From assembly GCA_014729955.1 (NCBI GenBank), contig WJJA01000351.1:1-6521 (forward strand): a DNA stretch of 6,521 nucleotides, given 5' to 3'. Shown piece after piece: positions 1 to 6,521 of the stretch. Source of the stretch: a bacterium (lineage in GTDB: Bacteria > Electryoneota > Electryoneia > Electryoneales > Electryoneaceae). A program made the position numbers and the translations under genes. Each line of letters opens with the position of its first letter. Position 1 is the stretch's first letter. Under the pieces are notes generated by a model, which worked only from the letters and a program-made list of their open reading frames with translations, searched no databases and was not told where the DNA came from.

Positions 1-1
1 A

Positions 2-562
2 GCGGTGGGGGTATTCGTGGTTGTCTCCCTGCTCACGCACCCCGTACCGCTGGGTGTGCACTGGGGACCGCGCGTGTTGCTGCCGGCGATTGTCACGGCA
101 ACCCTCGGCACCATGGTTTATGTGTTCAGGCAACCCGGACGATTACGTTGGCTGGTCGGCGGCCTTGCAGCAGCGAGCATACTGATACACGCCCACGGCT
201 TTCACCGTCTGCTCGATCAGCAGGCAGAAAACGCACGTCTCCGTCATGTAGTGGAAGGTCATGTGCAGGACGAGCCGCTGATCCTGGGAGCATGGTACTT
301 CGGAGGCGATCTCGGCCCGACCCTGGCCGGCCGTTGGGTGATGGACACAAACGGCCGTAAACTCCTGCCGCAAACACTGCAGCTGCTTGAAGAGAACGGG
401 ATTCCTTCGTTCTGGTGGCTCGGGCTGCCGGGCGATATCCGACCGGATATGATGCCCGGCCTGCCGGTGAAGGAGGGCGATGTAACCGTCGGAGGGGAAG
501 GGTGGGTGCTGCAGGACTATCGGTTCATCGAGCCGGCTTCCAGCTCACGCAGCAGTCCTTGA
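2..562 (+). CDS. C-terminal part of a polytopic membrane protein (possible glycosyltransferase), 5' end outside window
   Basis: The reading frame is open from the left edge, so this is the 3' end of a longer gene. The GTG at position 5 is internal and should not be taken as the start. The visible 186 residues begin with the end of a hydrophobic segment, then a short loop containing HWGPRVLLPA. Two membrane segments follow, at about residues 23-41 and 47-65 counted from position 5, separated by a basic loop (RQPGRLR) that is probably cytoplasmic. The last 120 residues are soluble and by the positive-inside rule lie outside the cytoplasm. A GPR-x-LLP-type loop before the last helices occurs in many bacterial polytopic sugar transferases of the GT39/ArnT-like class. 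That resemblance, and the neighbouring GT39-like gene, are the only grounds for the functional guess. The catalytic N-terminal part is not in the window. The gene ends in TGA at 560-562, inside the 3' end of the converging minus-strand gene. Confidence 0.6.
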   Translation, partial: AVGVFVVVSLLTHPVPLGVHWGPRVLLPAIVTATLGTMVYVFRQPGRLRWLVGGLAAASILIHAHGFHRLLDQQAENARLRHVVEGHVQDEPLILGAWYFGGDLGPTLAGRWVMDTNGRKLLPQTLQLLEENGIPSFWWLGLPGDIRPDMMPGLPVKEGDVTVGGEGWVLQDYRFIEPASSSRSSP

Positions 563-2478
563 GAGGGTTGATGGTGAGGGTGCCTGCGCAGTAGTGTTTC
601 CACGGTTTCGATTGCTTCGGTAATATTTCCCTGCGCGGCCTGTACAAGGGCCAGGTTGTGTGCATAAGTCGGGTTTTCAGGCACGAGTCTCGATGCTCGG
701 GACAGTTGAAATTCCGCCTGTTGCAGTCGTCCTGCACGTGCGTCCTTCAAACCCTCATCATGCAGCAATCGTGCGTAGTTGAGACGAGCATCCTCATGGG
801 TCGGGTCGGCACGATAGGCGGTGTGATACCATTCCAGCGCTTCATCCAGCCTGCTCTGCCGTTCTGCGACGGCTCCGAGGTTGTTCGCCGCATTGACATT
901 GCCAGGGGTGAGTTTCCATTGCCGCAGAAAATGCATCTGTGCTGAATCGAGATGTCCGGCATGCAACCGGCATACCCCGATGTTCAGATGCGCTGAACGG
1001 TGAGTCGGATTCGAGCGGAGAGCCTCGTAAAAGCGCGGGATCGCTTCATCATAGCGTCCCAGGCGGAGCAGGGCATTGCCCTGGTGAAACGCCCAGTCAT
1101 CGCTGTGAGATGTTGAGGGGAGTGGAGAAGGCGCAAAGACCCAGAGCGCCGCGAGCAGGGCGCCGGAGATCAAGGTCACATTGTTCCGTAGCATTGCTCG
1201 ATCCTGTGACTTCCAATCCCGCAAAAGAAAGAACAGCCCGGAAGCGGACAGGATCAGCATGGGAGCAACCGGAAAGCGGTATCGTGCGGTGATAAAAAAC
1301 GGCAGCAGGGTGAGCAGATGCACCGCGGCGAGCGCGAGCGCGGGTCGAATCGGTGGAAAGCGTCTCCACAGAGGTACCGCCGCGGCAAGACCCGGCACGG
1401 CGACAAGGGGGAAGCCGATCAGCACCAGCAGGTGAAACAGTCTTCCCACTCCACGCAGGTAGGGATGCAGGACACGGTTATTGCCGATCTCGCGGGCGTT
1501 CAGCAGCATTCGTACCTTACGCCATGTCAGAGCCGCGGCCTGCCCCGGGTGTTCGGTCCAGAACTGCACAGCCTGCGCTCGATAGTACTCGTCTACTTCA
1601 GCGTGGCTGAGCGGACGGCCGAGCGCCTGTTCCGCTCGCCTTGTGATCTGTTCACGTGTCCAGGTCGGTCCGTATTTCGGATCCACCGAATGGGCGCCGC
1701 TCGCCTCAACGTTGTTGCCGAGGTAGAGGTTGATGCCGCCCTGGGTGCTGATTGCGACACCGCCGCCGTGCATTACATTGTGGCGAAGAATCGGAAACAC
1801 AAGCAGCAACATCAATAGCAGTGCGACGACGACTTGCGTCAAGGGGCGCCGTGCGGAAGTGCGCTCCGACAGGCCCGGCTGGAACCATAAGACAACCAGT
1901 AAAACCGGCCACCAGGCGAGAGCGTTGGCGCGCAACGTCGTCAATAGCCCGAGCAGCAGAGCTGCCAGGAGCATATAGCCCCACCGACCGCCCTGTTTCT
2001 CGGAACGACGATACAAGTCAAGTGTATACAGCAGAAAGATGGTCAGTGCGGCATAGAGCCCGGCAATCAGGCCCTCGCCGTCGAAGTATACGCTTGCCCC
2101 GTACAGCGCCCAGGCGAGACCGGCGAACCAGGCGGCAGCCGGTGTGAACCAGCGACCGGCAAGCCGTGCAAGCAGAAAGGCACCTGATGCGGAGAGCAGC
2201 ACCTGCAGGATGCGAACCGGCCAGAAGGTGCCCGCACCGGTGAGGGATGCGAGTGCGGCGAGCAGGCAGGGATAGCCCGGCGCTCGGAAATACGGCTCGT
2301 TCCACTCCTGCCCGCGCAGCAATTGATCGGCCCACTCGCGGTAGATCTGTGCGTCCATGCCGGGGCTGACGAATGTGGGCAGCTCATGGGCCGCCCACAG
2401 GTACGCGGCGCGCACAACGAGGGCGACGGTGAAAACGACGACAGCCGTCAAGATCGTTGAATGCTTGCTGGTTCGCAT
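517..2478 (-). CDS. GT39-like polytopic glycosyltransferase with C-terminal TPR domain
   Basis: 653 residues. About 11 membrane segments (roughly 8-28, 85-104, 110-130, 134-153, 167-183, 185-199, 212-230, 344-370, 377-396, 402-419, 432-450) are followed by a soluble TPR region at about 460-636. The first external loop has an acidic residue (D42, in SPGMDAQIY) and a RAPGYP motif at 65-70. This matches the catalytic-loop layout of GT39/ArnT/PMT-like enzymes, which transfer sugars from polyprenyl-phosphate carriers on the periplasmic side. GGINLYLGNN (247-256) lies in a large loop at 231-343, and ARYRFPVAP (398-406) is typical of the late helices in this class. Basic residues cluster at 156-161, 206-211, 372-378 and 420-431, which puts the TPRs in the periplasm. 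TPR units start near 461, 495, 529, 563 (longer, imperfect) and 603. I prefer the ATG at 2478 (MRTSKHSTIL, directly before the first helix). An in-frame ATG at 2580 would add 34 non-hydrophobic residues and run into the divergent gene. No clear ribosome-binding site precedes either start. The acceptor and donor cannot be told. Confidence 0.85.
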   Translation of the reverse strand: MRTSKHSTILTAVVVFTVALVVRAAYLWAAHELPTFVSPGMDAQIYREWADQLLRGQEWNEPYFRAPGYPCLLAALASLTGAGTFWPVRILQVLLSASGAFLLARLAGRWFTPAAAWFAGLAWALYGASVYFDGEGLIAGLYAALTIFLLYTLDLYRRSEKQGGRWGYMLLAALLLGLLTTLRANALAWWPVLLVVLWFQPGLSERTSARRPLTQVVVALLLMLLLVFPILRHNVMHGGGVAISTQGGINLYLGNNVEASGAHSVDPKYGPTWTREQITRRAEQALGRPLSHAEVDEYYRAQAVQFWTEHPGQAAALTWRKVRMLLNAREIGNNRVLHPYLRGVGRLFHLLVLIGFPLVAVPGLAAAVPLWRRFPPIRPALALAAVHLLTLLPFFITARYRFPVAPMLILSASGLFFLLRDWKSQDRAMLRNNVTLISGALLAALWVFAPSPLPSTSHSDDWAFHQGNALLRLGRYDEAIPRFYEALRSNPTHRSAHLNIGVCRLHAGHLDSAQMHFLRQWKLTPGNVNAANNLGAVAERQSRLDEALEWYHTAYRADPTHEDARLNYARLLHDEGLKDARAGRLQQAEFQLSRASRLVPENPTYAHNLALVQAAQGNITEAIETVETLLRRHPHHQPSQGLLRELEAGSMNR

Positions 2479-2564
2479 GGCTGCAAGGTACGGTGAGGTT
2501 CGGGGAGGCGCCAAACGATACCGACAGCTGCGAATACAGTGGATATGAAAAGGGGAGAGACCGC
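2479..2564. promoter_or_regulatory. Divergent intergenic region between the GT39-TPR and M20 genes
   Basis: These 86 bp separate the two proposed divergent starts, so any promoters for both genes must sit here or reach into the coding regions. I see no confident -35/-10 pair on either strand. On the minus strand a TATCGTTTG string (complement of about 2512-2520) loosely resembles the Bacteroidota -7 element (TAnnTTTG), but it has one extra base and no TTTG at the right distance upstream. The assignment rests on gene orientation rather than on a motif. Confidence 0.35.
2551..2557 (+). promoter_or_regulatory. Ribosome-binding site of the M20 gene (decides the TTG start)
   Basis: The purine run AGGGGAG ends seven bases before the TTG at 2565-2567, a normal Shine-Dalgarno spacing. 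The next in-frame candidate, ATG at 2583, has no comparable purine run at that distance. Its product would also lack the basic residues that begin a signal peptide. Confidence 0.55.
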
Positions 2565-3929
2565 TTGAGACGTGCAGCATTCATGGTTTTCCTGACGTTG
2601 ATGCAACTGCCCGCGTTGTTCAGTACATCAGCAGCCGAGCCGGACTATGAAGACATCGGACGCGAGGCGGCGCGTATCCTTGCAGACCTCGTTCGCATCA
2701 ATACCACCAATCCCCCCGGCAACGAATCGAAAGCAGTGGACTATCTCGCGCGTCTCTTTGACCGGGAAGGCGTGCTGTACGTTCGCACCGCCGAGGTCGA
2801 CGGCCGGGAGAACATCATTGCCCGTTATCATGGATCCGGCGAAAAGCGTCCGATCCTGCTGTACAGCCACACGGACGTCGTGCCGGCGGATGCGGGCTGG
2901 GGGGAGTGGACCGTCGATCCGTTTTCGGGAATCGTTCGCGACGGTATCCTCTACGGTCGCGGGGCGATCGATGCCAAGGGCCTCGTCGCGGTACATGCGG
3001 CAACGATGCTGCTGTTGAAACGGGAGAATATCCCGCTCGACCGTGACGTGATCTTTCTGGCGGCGGCGGCCGAAGAGACCGGCGGCGGACCCGGCATCGC
3101 CTGGTTGCTGGAGGAACATCGTGAGTTGATTGACGCCGAGTATGCGCTGGGCGAGGGAGGTCGTGTGCAGCAACGCGCCGACAGCGTCTGGAGTGTATGG
3201 GTGCAGGCGGGAGAAAAAGCGGCGCACAACTTGACCGTTACCGCACTCGGAACCGCCAAGCATGCCGCGATTCCCTCACGTTACAACGCGATCGACCGCC
3301 TTACGGATGCGCTGGTCCGTCTGCGGGCGCATACGTTCCCACCAAGACCGAATGCGGTCACGGAGGCCTTTCGACGGAACCTGGAATCGGTCGCACCAGA
3401 ACTGTTTCCCCGTTCGGATCGCTATGACGCCATGCAGCGAACGACCATTTCGGTGACGTTAATCGAAGGCGGTATCAAGACCAACGTGATTCCGGATTAT
3501 GCGGAAGCCAATCTGAATCTTCGTCTCGTACCGGGCGAGGACCTCGACTCGGTGGTGACGGTCTTGAACGACGTGGTTGCGGACGAGAACGTGAAAGTCG
3601 CGAAACAGCCCTGGGCGGTGAGTCGCGCCGGCACGGTATCCTTCGAGACGCCGTTTTACAATGCGATCGAGTCGACCGCCAACGTTCTCTGGCCACATGC
3701 GGTGGTGACACCATACCTCTCGCCGGGCACGTCCGATGCGTCGAAGCTAAGGGATGCGGGGATCATTGCGTATGGTTTGATGCCGTTCCCCCTGACCGCA
3801 GCCGAATCGGACCGTGTGCACGGCGTGGACGAGTCCATTCGACTTGATGCGTTGCAGGAAGGCATTCGCTTCACCTATGAACTGTTGAAACGCTGGAGCG
3901 GGACGGATCCGAAAACGGCAAAACCCTGA
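2565..3929 (+). CDS. Exported M20-family zinc metallopeptidase / amidohydrolase (PM20D1/carboxypeptidase S-like)
   Basis: 454 residues from a TTG start. Members of this family hydrolyse peptide or N-acyl amide bonds with a two-zinc centre. The set of expected metal and catalytic residues is complete: H102 and D104 in SHTDVVP, bridging D136 in GRGAIDAKG, general base E170 and ligand E171 in AAEETGGG, acidic ligand E197 in LGEGG, and H419 in RVHGVDE. The lid/dimerisation domain is about residues 215-335, with H233 in the conserved TAKHAAIP stretch. The catalytic domain resumes with the SPGTSDASKLRDAG segment (386-399). The GEGG site and the WTVDPFSG...DGILYGRG layout resemble the carboxypeptidase S/PM20D1 branch more than ArgE or DapE. 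An N-terminal signal peptide (two Arg, then hydrophobic residues 5-20, cleavage near SAA/E24) puts the enzyme in the periplasm or outside. TTG was chosen for its ribosome-binding site and the basic N-terminus; ATG at 2583 is the alternative. The substrate is unknown. Confidence 0.88.
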   Translation: MRRAAFMVFLTLMQLPALFSTSAAEPDYEDIGREAARILADLVRINTTNPPGNESKAVDYLARLFDREGVLYVRTAEVDGRENIIARYHGSGEKRPILLYSHTDVVPADAGWGEWTVDPFSGIVRDGILYGRGAIDAKGLVAVHAATMLLLKRENIPLDRDVIFLAAAAEETGGGPGIAWLLEEHRELIDAEYALGEGGRVQQRADSVWSVWVQAGEKAAHNLTVTALGTAKHAAIPSRYNAIDRLTDALVRLRAHTFPPRPNAVTEAFRRNLESVAPELFPRSDRYDAMQRTTISVTLIEGGIKTNVIPDYAEANLNLRLVPGEDLDSVVTVLNDVVADENVKVAKQPWAVSRAGTVSFETPFYNAIESTANVLWPHAVVTPYLSPGTSDASKLRDAGIIAYGLMPFPLTAAESDRVHGVDESIRLDALQEGIRFTYELLKRWSGTDPKTAKP

Positions 3930-3978
3930 AGAACAGCTCTTTGACTTTTGTGCTCTACGTCACATGGGCGAAAAAATG

Positions 3979-3987
3979 TGTTATATT
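3979..3987 (+). promoter_or_regulatory. Candidate extended -10 promoter for the patatin gene
   Basis: TGTTATATT fits the extended -10 pattern (TGn followed by TATATT, one mismatch to TATAAT). It sits in the only AT-rich patch of the gap between the M20 stop and the patatin start. Transcription would begin near 3994, leaving a leader of roughly 30-50 bases. A TTGACT at 3941-3946 resembles a -35 box but lies about 35 bases upstream, too far to pair with it. The TATATTG core also resembles the Bacteroidota -7 element with one T missing. No terminator hairpin is visible after the M20 stop, so read-through from the M20 gene is also possible. Confidence 0.35.
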
Positions 3988-4045
3988 GCCCCGCGTGAAC
4001 CCGTCATAGACACTTGAGCGGTTTTTGAGATACCTCTTCCCAGGC

Positions 4046-6481
4046 ATGCGTCCCTTATCGGGGTTGATCCATAGCCTCGCGATGTTCCTCCTCCTGACCG
4101 GAACCGCGAACTCGGACATTCTCCCTCCCTGCCCGGAGAACTTGCGTGAAGCCCATGTGCCGGCCGGTTTTCTCCCGGTCTGGGAGTCGGACCGTCCATC
4201 CGTCGGGCTGGCGCTTTCCGGCGGCGGAGCGCGCGGATTTGCGCACATTGGTGTGCTGCAGGTGTTCGAAGAGGAAGCTGTTCCCATCGATCATATCACA
4301 GGCACCTCCATCGGTGCCATTATCGGAGCGTACCATGCCGCCGGCTACACGGCGGATGAAATCGAGCATCTTGTCTTGACGACGGACTGGAACAGCTTCT
4401 TTTCCGATTCCCCCCGCCGCCGCAATCTCTTCCTTGCACAAAAAGAAATCGCGAACCAGGAGTTGATCACCGTCCGCTTCCGGCAGGGCCGGCCGTATGT
4501 GCCCAGCGCATTTGTGGTCGGGCAAACCCTCTACCTGACCCTGCTGGAACAATTGCACCGTGCCCCTTACTTTCACGCCAACGGTGGTTACGGGGCGATG
4601 AAAACACCGCTCGGGATTGTAGCCACAGACCTTGAAGCCGGTGAGAGGGTCTTCCTGCGAAGCGGGGACCTGACGATGACTCTGCGCGGTGCGATGGCGG
4701 TACCGGTCATCTTTCAGCCGATGGAATGGGAAGGCCGATATATCGTGGACGGCGGTGCGGTTGAGAATATACCGGTTCGTGCTGCGAAGGAGATGGGCGA
4801 CGGAACAGTGATCGCGGTTGATTGTGTCACGCCAAGCGAACCCGCCGCCAGACCCGAGGAGCTTTGGGATGTCGCCAACCAGGTGACCACGATGATGACG
4901 GTGAGCAACGATTCCATCTCGCGCAGTCTCGCCGATGTCCTGATTCAACCGGATCTGGTGGCAGTAGGCAATGCAGAATTCCAGCATGCAAAAGAGCTGA
5001 TCGCTGCCGGACGTGCGGCGGCACGAGATGCCCTGCCGGAGATTCGAAGACGGTTGCATTTTCCTGGCGAACGAATCGGTATACCGTTTGAACTTCGGGA
5101 CGTGGAGTTGAACGGCGTTCCCGAGGGTAAGGTCCAGGAAGCGCTGCAGGCGATGCAACCACCGACAGGCAGCACCAATACGCTTGCCGTGAACGCTTCG
5201 CTGGAACGACTGCTCCGCCATCTGAAACAGGCCGGGTACGGGGCGGCAAAGGTGCGAACAATGCTGACCGAACAGGGCCGGCTGCTGGTGCGTGTCGATC
5301 CCGGCATTGTACGCGACATCGTGGTTGAAGGTGTGGAACAGGCGGAGCATGCAATGGTCCAGCGGGATGTGCGGATCCGTGTGGGCGATCCACTGAAAAC
5401 ACCCCGGCTGGTCAAATCCTTGACACAGTTACACGCCACCGGACGATACAAAGCGGCGTTCGGCTATCTCGAGCCACATCCGGACGGGGGGGTGATCGTG
5501 CATGTTCGCGTGGAACCGGCAGCATATCCCAAGCTCGGCCTGGGGCTGGGATTCGATTCGGACCGCAAGGCACGCTACTTCGCGGATTTCAGCCTGCAGC
5601 CGAACCTGGTGCGAACCGGTGAACAGATCAGTTTTCGTGCCAAGTACGGTGTGCGTGACCGTGACTACAGCCTTCGCTTTCGCACCGACCGTATCGGATC
5701 GACCTATATCGGACTGGCGGGTCGAACGGAGTTTGTCAGCCGGGAGCGGGATTTATTCACGTCTGACAGTGAAGTCAGAGAAGTCTGGACATACCGGTTC
5801 TACCGTACCCATGCCGCGTTGCAGTTTAATTTGCGAACATGGGGCATCCTGTCGGCGGGTGTGCTGGGCGAACAGGCGCAGACCGAACGACCGAGCGGGG
5901 AAGAGACACGCTACCACACTGCAACCGATTTCTCCTTCGGCATCGATACAGAAGACCGAAAGCCTTTCGCGCAGCAGGGTATACGTATCAGGTTTCGCTA
6001 TACAGCTTACTTGAACTGGCTGACCGTGGAGGAGCCGTTTAACCGTCTTTCGATGGAAAACGAGTTTGTCACGCCGTTGCTGCCTCGTTTGTACGGCCGT
6101 CTTGGGATTAAAGGCGGTGTGGCGGAACGCACTACACCCGGTATGCACCGCTTTCGTATCGGCGGCATGGAGGACTTTCCCGCCTTCAAACCGGACCGTT
6201 TCATCGCATTGCGGTATGCACAGAACACCGTCGAACTTCGTTACGACATGATCAGCCGTTTCATTGCCGATGCTTATCTCCTGGTACGCTATGACATGAT
6301 CGCGTACAGTGACAACGAAAACTGGCGACCCCGATACCGGGACTTCGTTCATTCCTACGCTGCCGGCTTCGCCCTTGACACCGTACTCGGACCGATGGAA
6401 CTTTGGTACGCCGTCGCACCTGAAACCGACGGTACCCCTTATTCACAGCGCGTTATGATCAATCTCGGTTATCAGTTCTGA
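4046..6481 (+). CDS. Patatin-like phospholipase fused to POTRA and Omp85-type beta-barrel (type Vd autotransporter-like)
   Basis: 811 residues from ATG 4046, or 818 from TTG 4025; residue numbers here use the longer form. A signal peptide covers about 8-30 (cleavage near ANS/D31), so export by Sec is expected. The patatin domain spans about 59-345: oxyanion motif SGGGARG (65-71), nucleophile elbow GTSIG with Ser95 (93-97), and Asp242 in DGG (242-244). The Ser-Asp dyad of a phospholipase A/lysophospholipase is therefore intact. Residues about 357-427 and 430-500 look like two POTRA units. Residues about 501-818 form alternating amphipathic strands of a barrel ending in LGYQF, a typical outer-membrane C-terminal strand with final Phe. 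The order matches PlpD of Pseudomonas (type Vd secretion), in which the barrel anchors the lipase in the outer membrane, and patatin/BamA-type proteins common in FCB bacteria. ATG 4046 gives a compact signal peptide but no ribosome-binding site; TTG 4025 has only a weak GAG six bases upstream, so the start is uncertain. Confidence 0.9.
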   Translation: MRPLSGLIHSLAMFLLLTGTANSDILPPCPENLREAHVPAGFLPVWESDRPSVGLALSGGGARGFAHIGVLQVFEEEAVPIDHITGTSIGAIIGAYHAAGYTADEIEHLVLTTDWNSFFSDSPRRRNLFLAQKEIANQELITVRFRQGRPYVPSAFVVGQTLYLTLLEQLHRAPYFHANGGYGAMKTPLGIVATDLEAGERVFLRSGDLTMTLRGAMAVPVIFQPMEWEGRYIVDGGAVENIPVRAAKEMGDGTVIAVDCVTPSEPAARPEELWDVANQVTTMMTVSNDSISRSLADVLIQPDLVAVGNAEFQHAKELIAAGRAAARDALPEIRRRLHFPGERIGIPFELRDVELNGVPEGKVQEALQAMQPPTGSTNTLAVNASLERLLRHLKQAGYGAAKVRTMLTEQGRLLVRVDPGIVRDIVVEGVEQAEHAMVQRDVRIRVGDPLKTPRLVKSLTQLHATGRYKAAFGYLEPHPDGGVIVHVRVEPAAYPKLGLGLGFDSDRKARYFADFSLQPNLVRTGEQISFRAKYGVRDRDYSLRFRTDRIGSTYIGLAGRTEFVSRERDLFTSDSEVREVWTYRFYRTHAALQFNLRTWGILSAGVLGEQAQTERPSGEETRYHTATDFSFGIDTEDRKPFAQQGIRIRFRYTAYLNWLTVEEPFNRLSMENEFVTPLLPRLYGRLGIKGGVAERTTPGMHRFRIGGMEDFPAFKPDRFIALRYAQNTVELRYDMISRFIADAYLLVRYDMIAYSDNENWRPRYRDFVHSYAAGFALDTVLGPMELWYAVAPETDGTPYSQRVMINLGYQF

Positions 6482-6521
6482 CCGGCAGAACAGCGGGTTG
6501 GCAGCCGGGTCGCTATATTGA

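Noticed and set aside
5..7. GTG at position 5 as the start of the first gene
   Set aside because: The frame is open to the window edge and the first residues are already a hydrophobic segment of a larger membrane protein, so this is an internal Val codon.
2479..2580. N-terminal extension of the GT39-TPR protein to the ATG at 2580
   Set aside because: The added 34 residues are Cys/Arg/Pro-rich, would push the first membrane helix away from the N-terminus, and would overlap the divergent M20 start.
2628..3263. Minus-strand ORF of 211 codons opposite the M20 gene
   Set aside because: It is antisense to the conserved zinc-binding part of the M20 gene, has no recognisable domain, and has no upstream signals of its own.
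3941..3969. TTGACT at 3941 as the -35 box of a sigma-70 promoter
   Set aside because: At 17-base spacing the -10 position reads ATGGGC, and the TATATT box is about 35 bases away, so the two do not pair.
4055..5350. Long minus-strand ORF of 431 codons opposite the patatin gene
   Set aside because: It lies wholly antisense to a gene with clear patatin, POTRA and barrel features. Its translation is rich in His/Arg/Cys with no domain pattern, as expected of a shadow frame in GC-rich DNA.
6482..6508. Inverted repeat CCGGC...GCCGG after the patatin stop as a terminator
   Set aside because: The stem is only five base pairs with a 17-base loop and no T-run follows, so it is not a convincing intrinsic terminator.

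Overview
The window is about 6.5 kb of moderately GC-rich bacterial chromosome, dense with genes. It carries a C-terminal fragment and three complete genes, all encoding envelope or secreted proteins. There are no RNA genes, mobile elements, CRISPR arrays or long repeats. The organism must be Gram-negative, because the last gene encodes an outer-membrane beta-barrel ending in a C-terminal aromatic residue. The combination of a patatin fused to an Omp85-type barrel, a GT39-like membrane protein fused to TPRs, and weak Shine-Dalgarno signals fits the Bacteroidota/Chlorobiota/Rhodothermota or a related (FCB-type) lineage. That placement is an inference, not a demonstrated assignment.

Layout. Positions 2-562 (+) hold the C-terminal part of a multi-pass membrane protein with an extracytoplasmic tail, possibly glycosyltransferase-like. 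It converges on, and overlaps by 46 bp, a minus-strand gene (517-2478) for a GT39-like polytopic glycosyltransferase with a C-terminal TPR domain. An 86-bp divergent gap separates that gene from an exported M20-family zinc metallohydrolase (2565-3929, +), which has a TTG start and a visible ribosome-binding site. After a short intergenic region with a candidate extended -10 promoter, a patatin phospholipase fused to two POTRA-like segments and an Omp85-type barrel (4046-6481, +) fills the rest. The last 40 bases hold no recognisable feature.

How the genes might fit together. The two left-hand genes look like envelope glycosylation functions: polyprenyl-phosphate-sugar-dependent transfer on the outer face of the inner membrane. 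The two right-hand genes are codirectional and encode exported hydrolases, a periplasmic amidase/peptidase and an outer-membrane lipase. They may be transcribed together or separately. A shared pathway, such as lipid or N-acyl-amino-acid turnover, is speculation.

I do not see a clearly novel system. The points most worth a second look are the tandem POTRA architecture of the patatin autotransporter, its divergent loop-6 motif, the predicted periplasmic side of the TPR domain, and the start region of the M20 gene.
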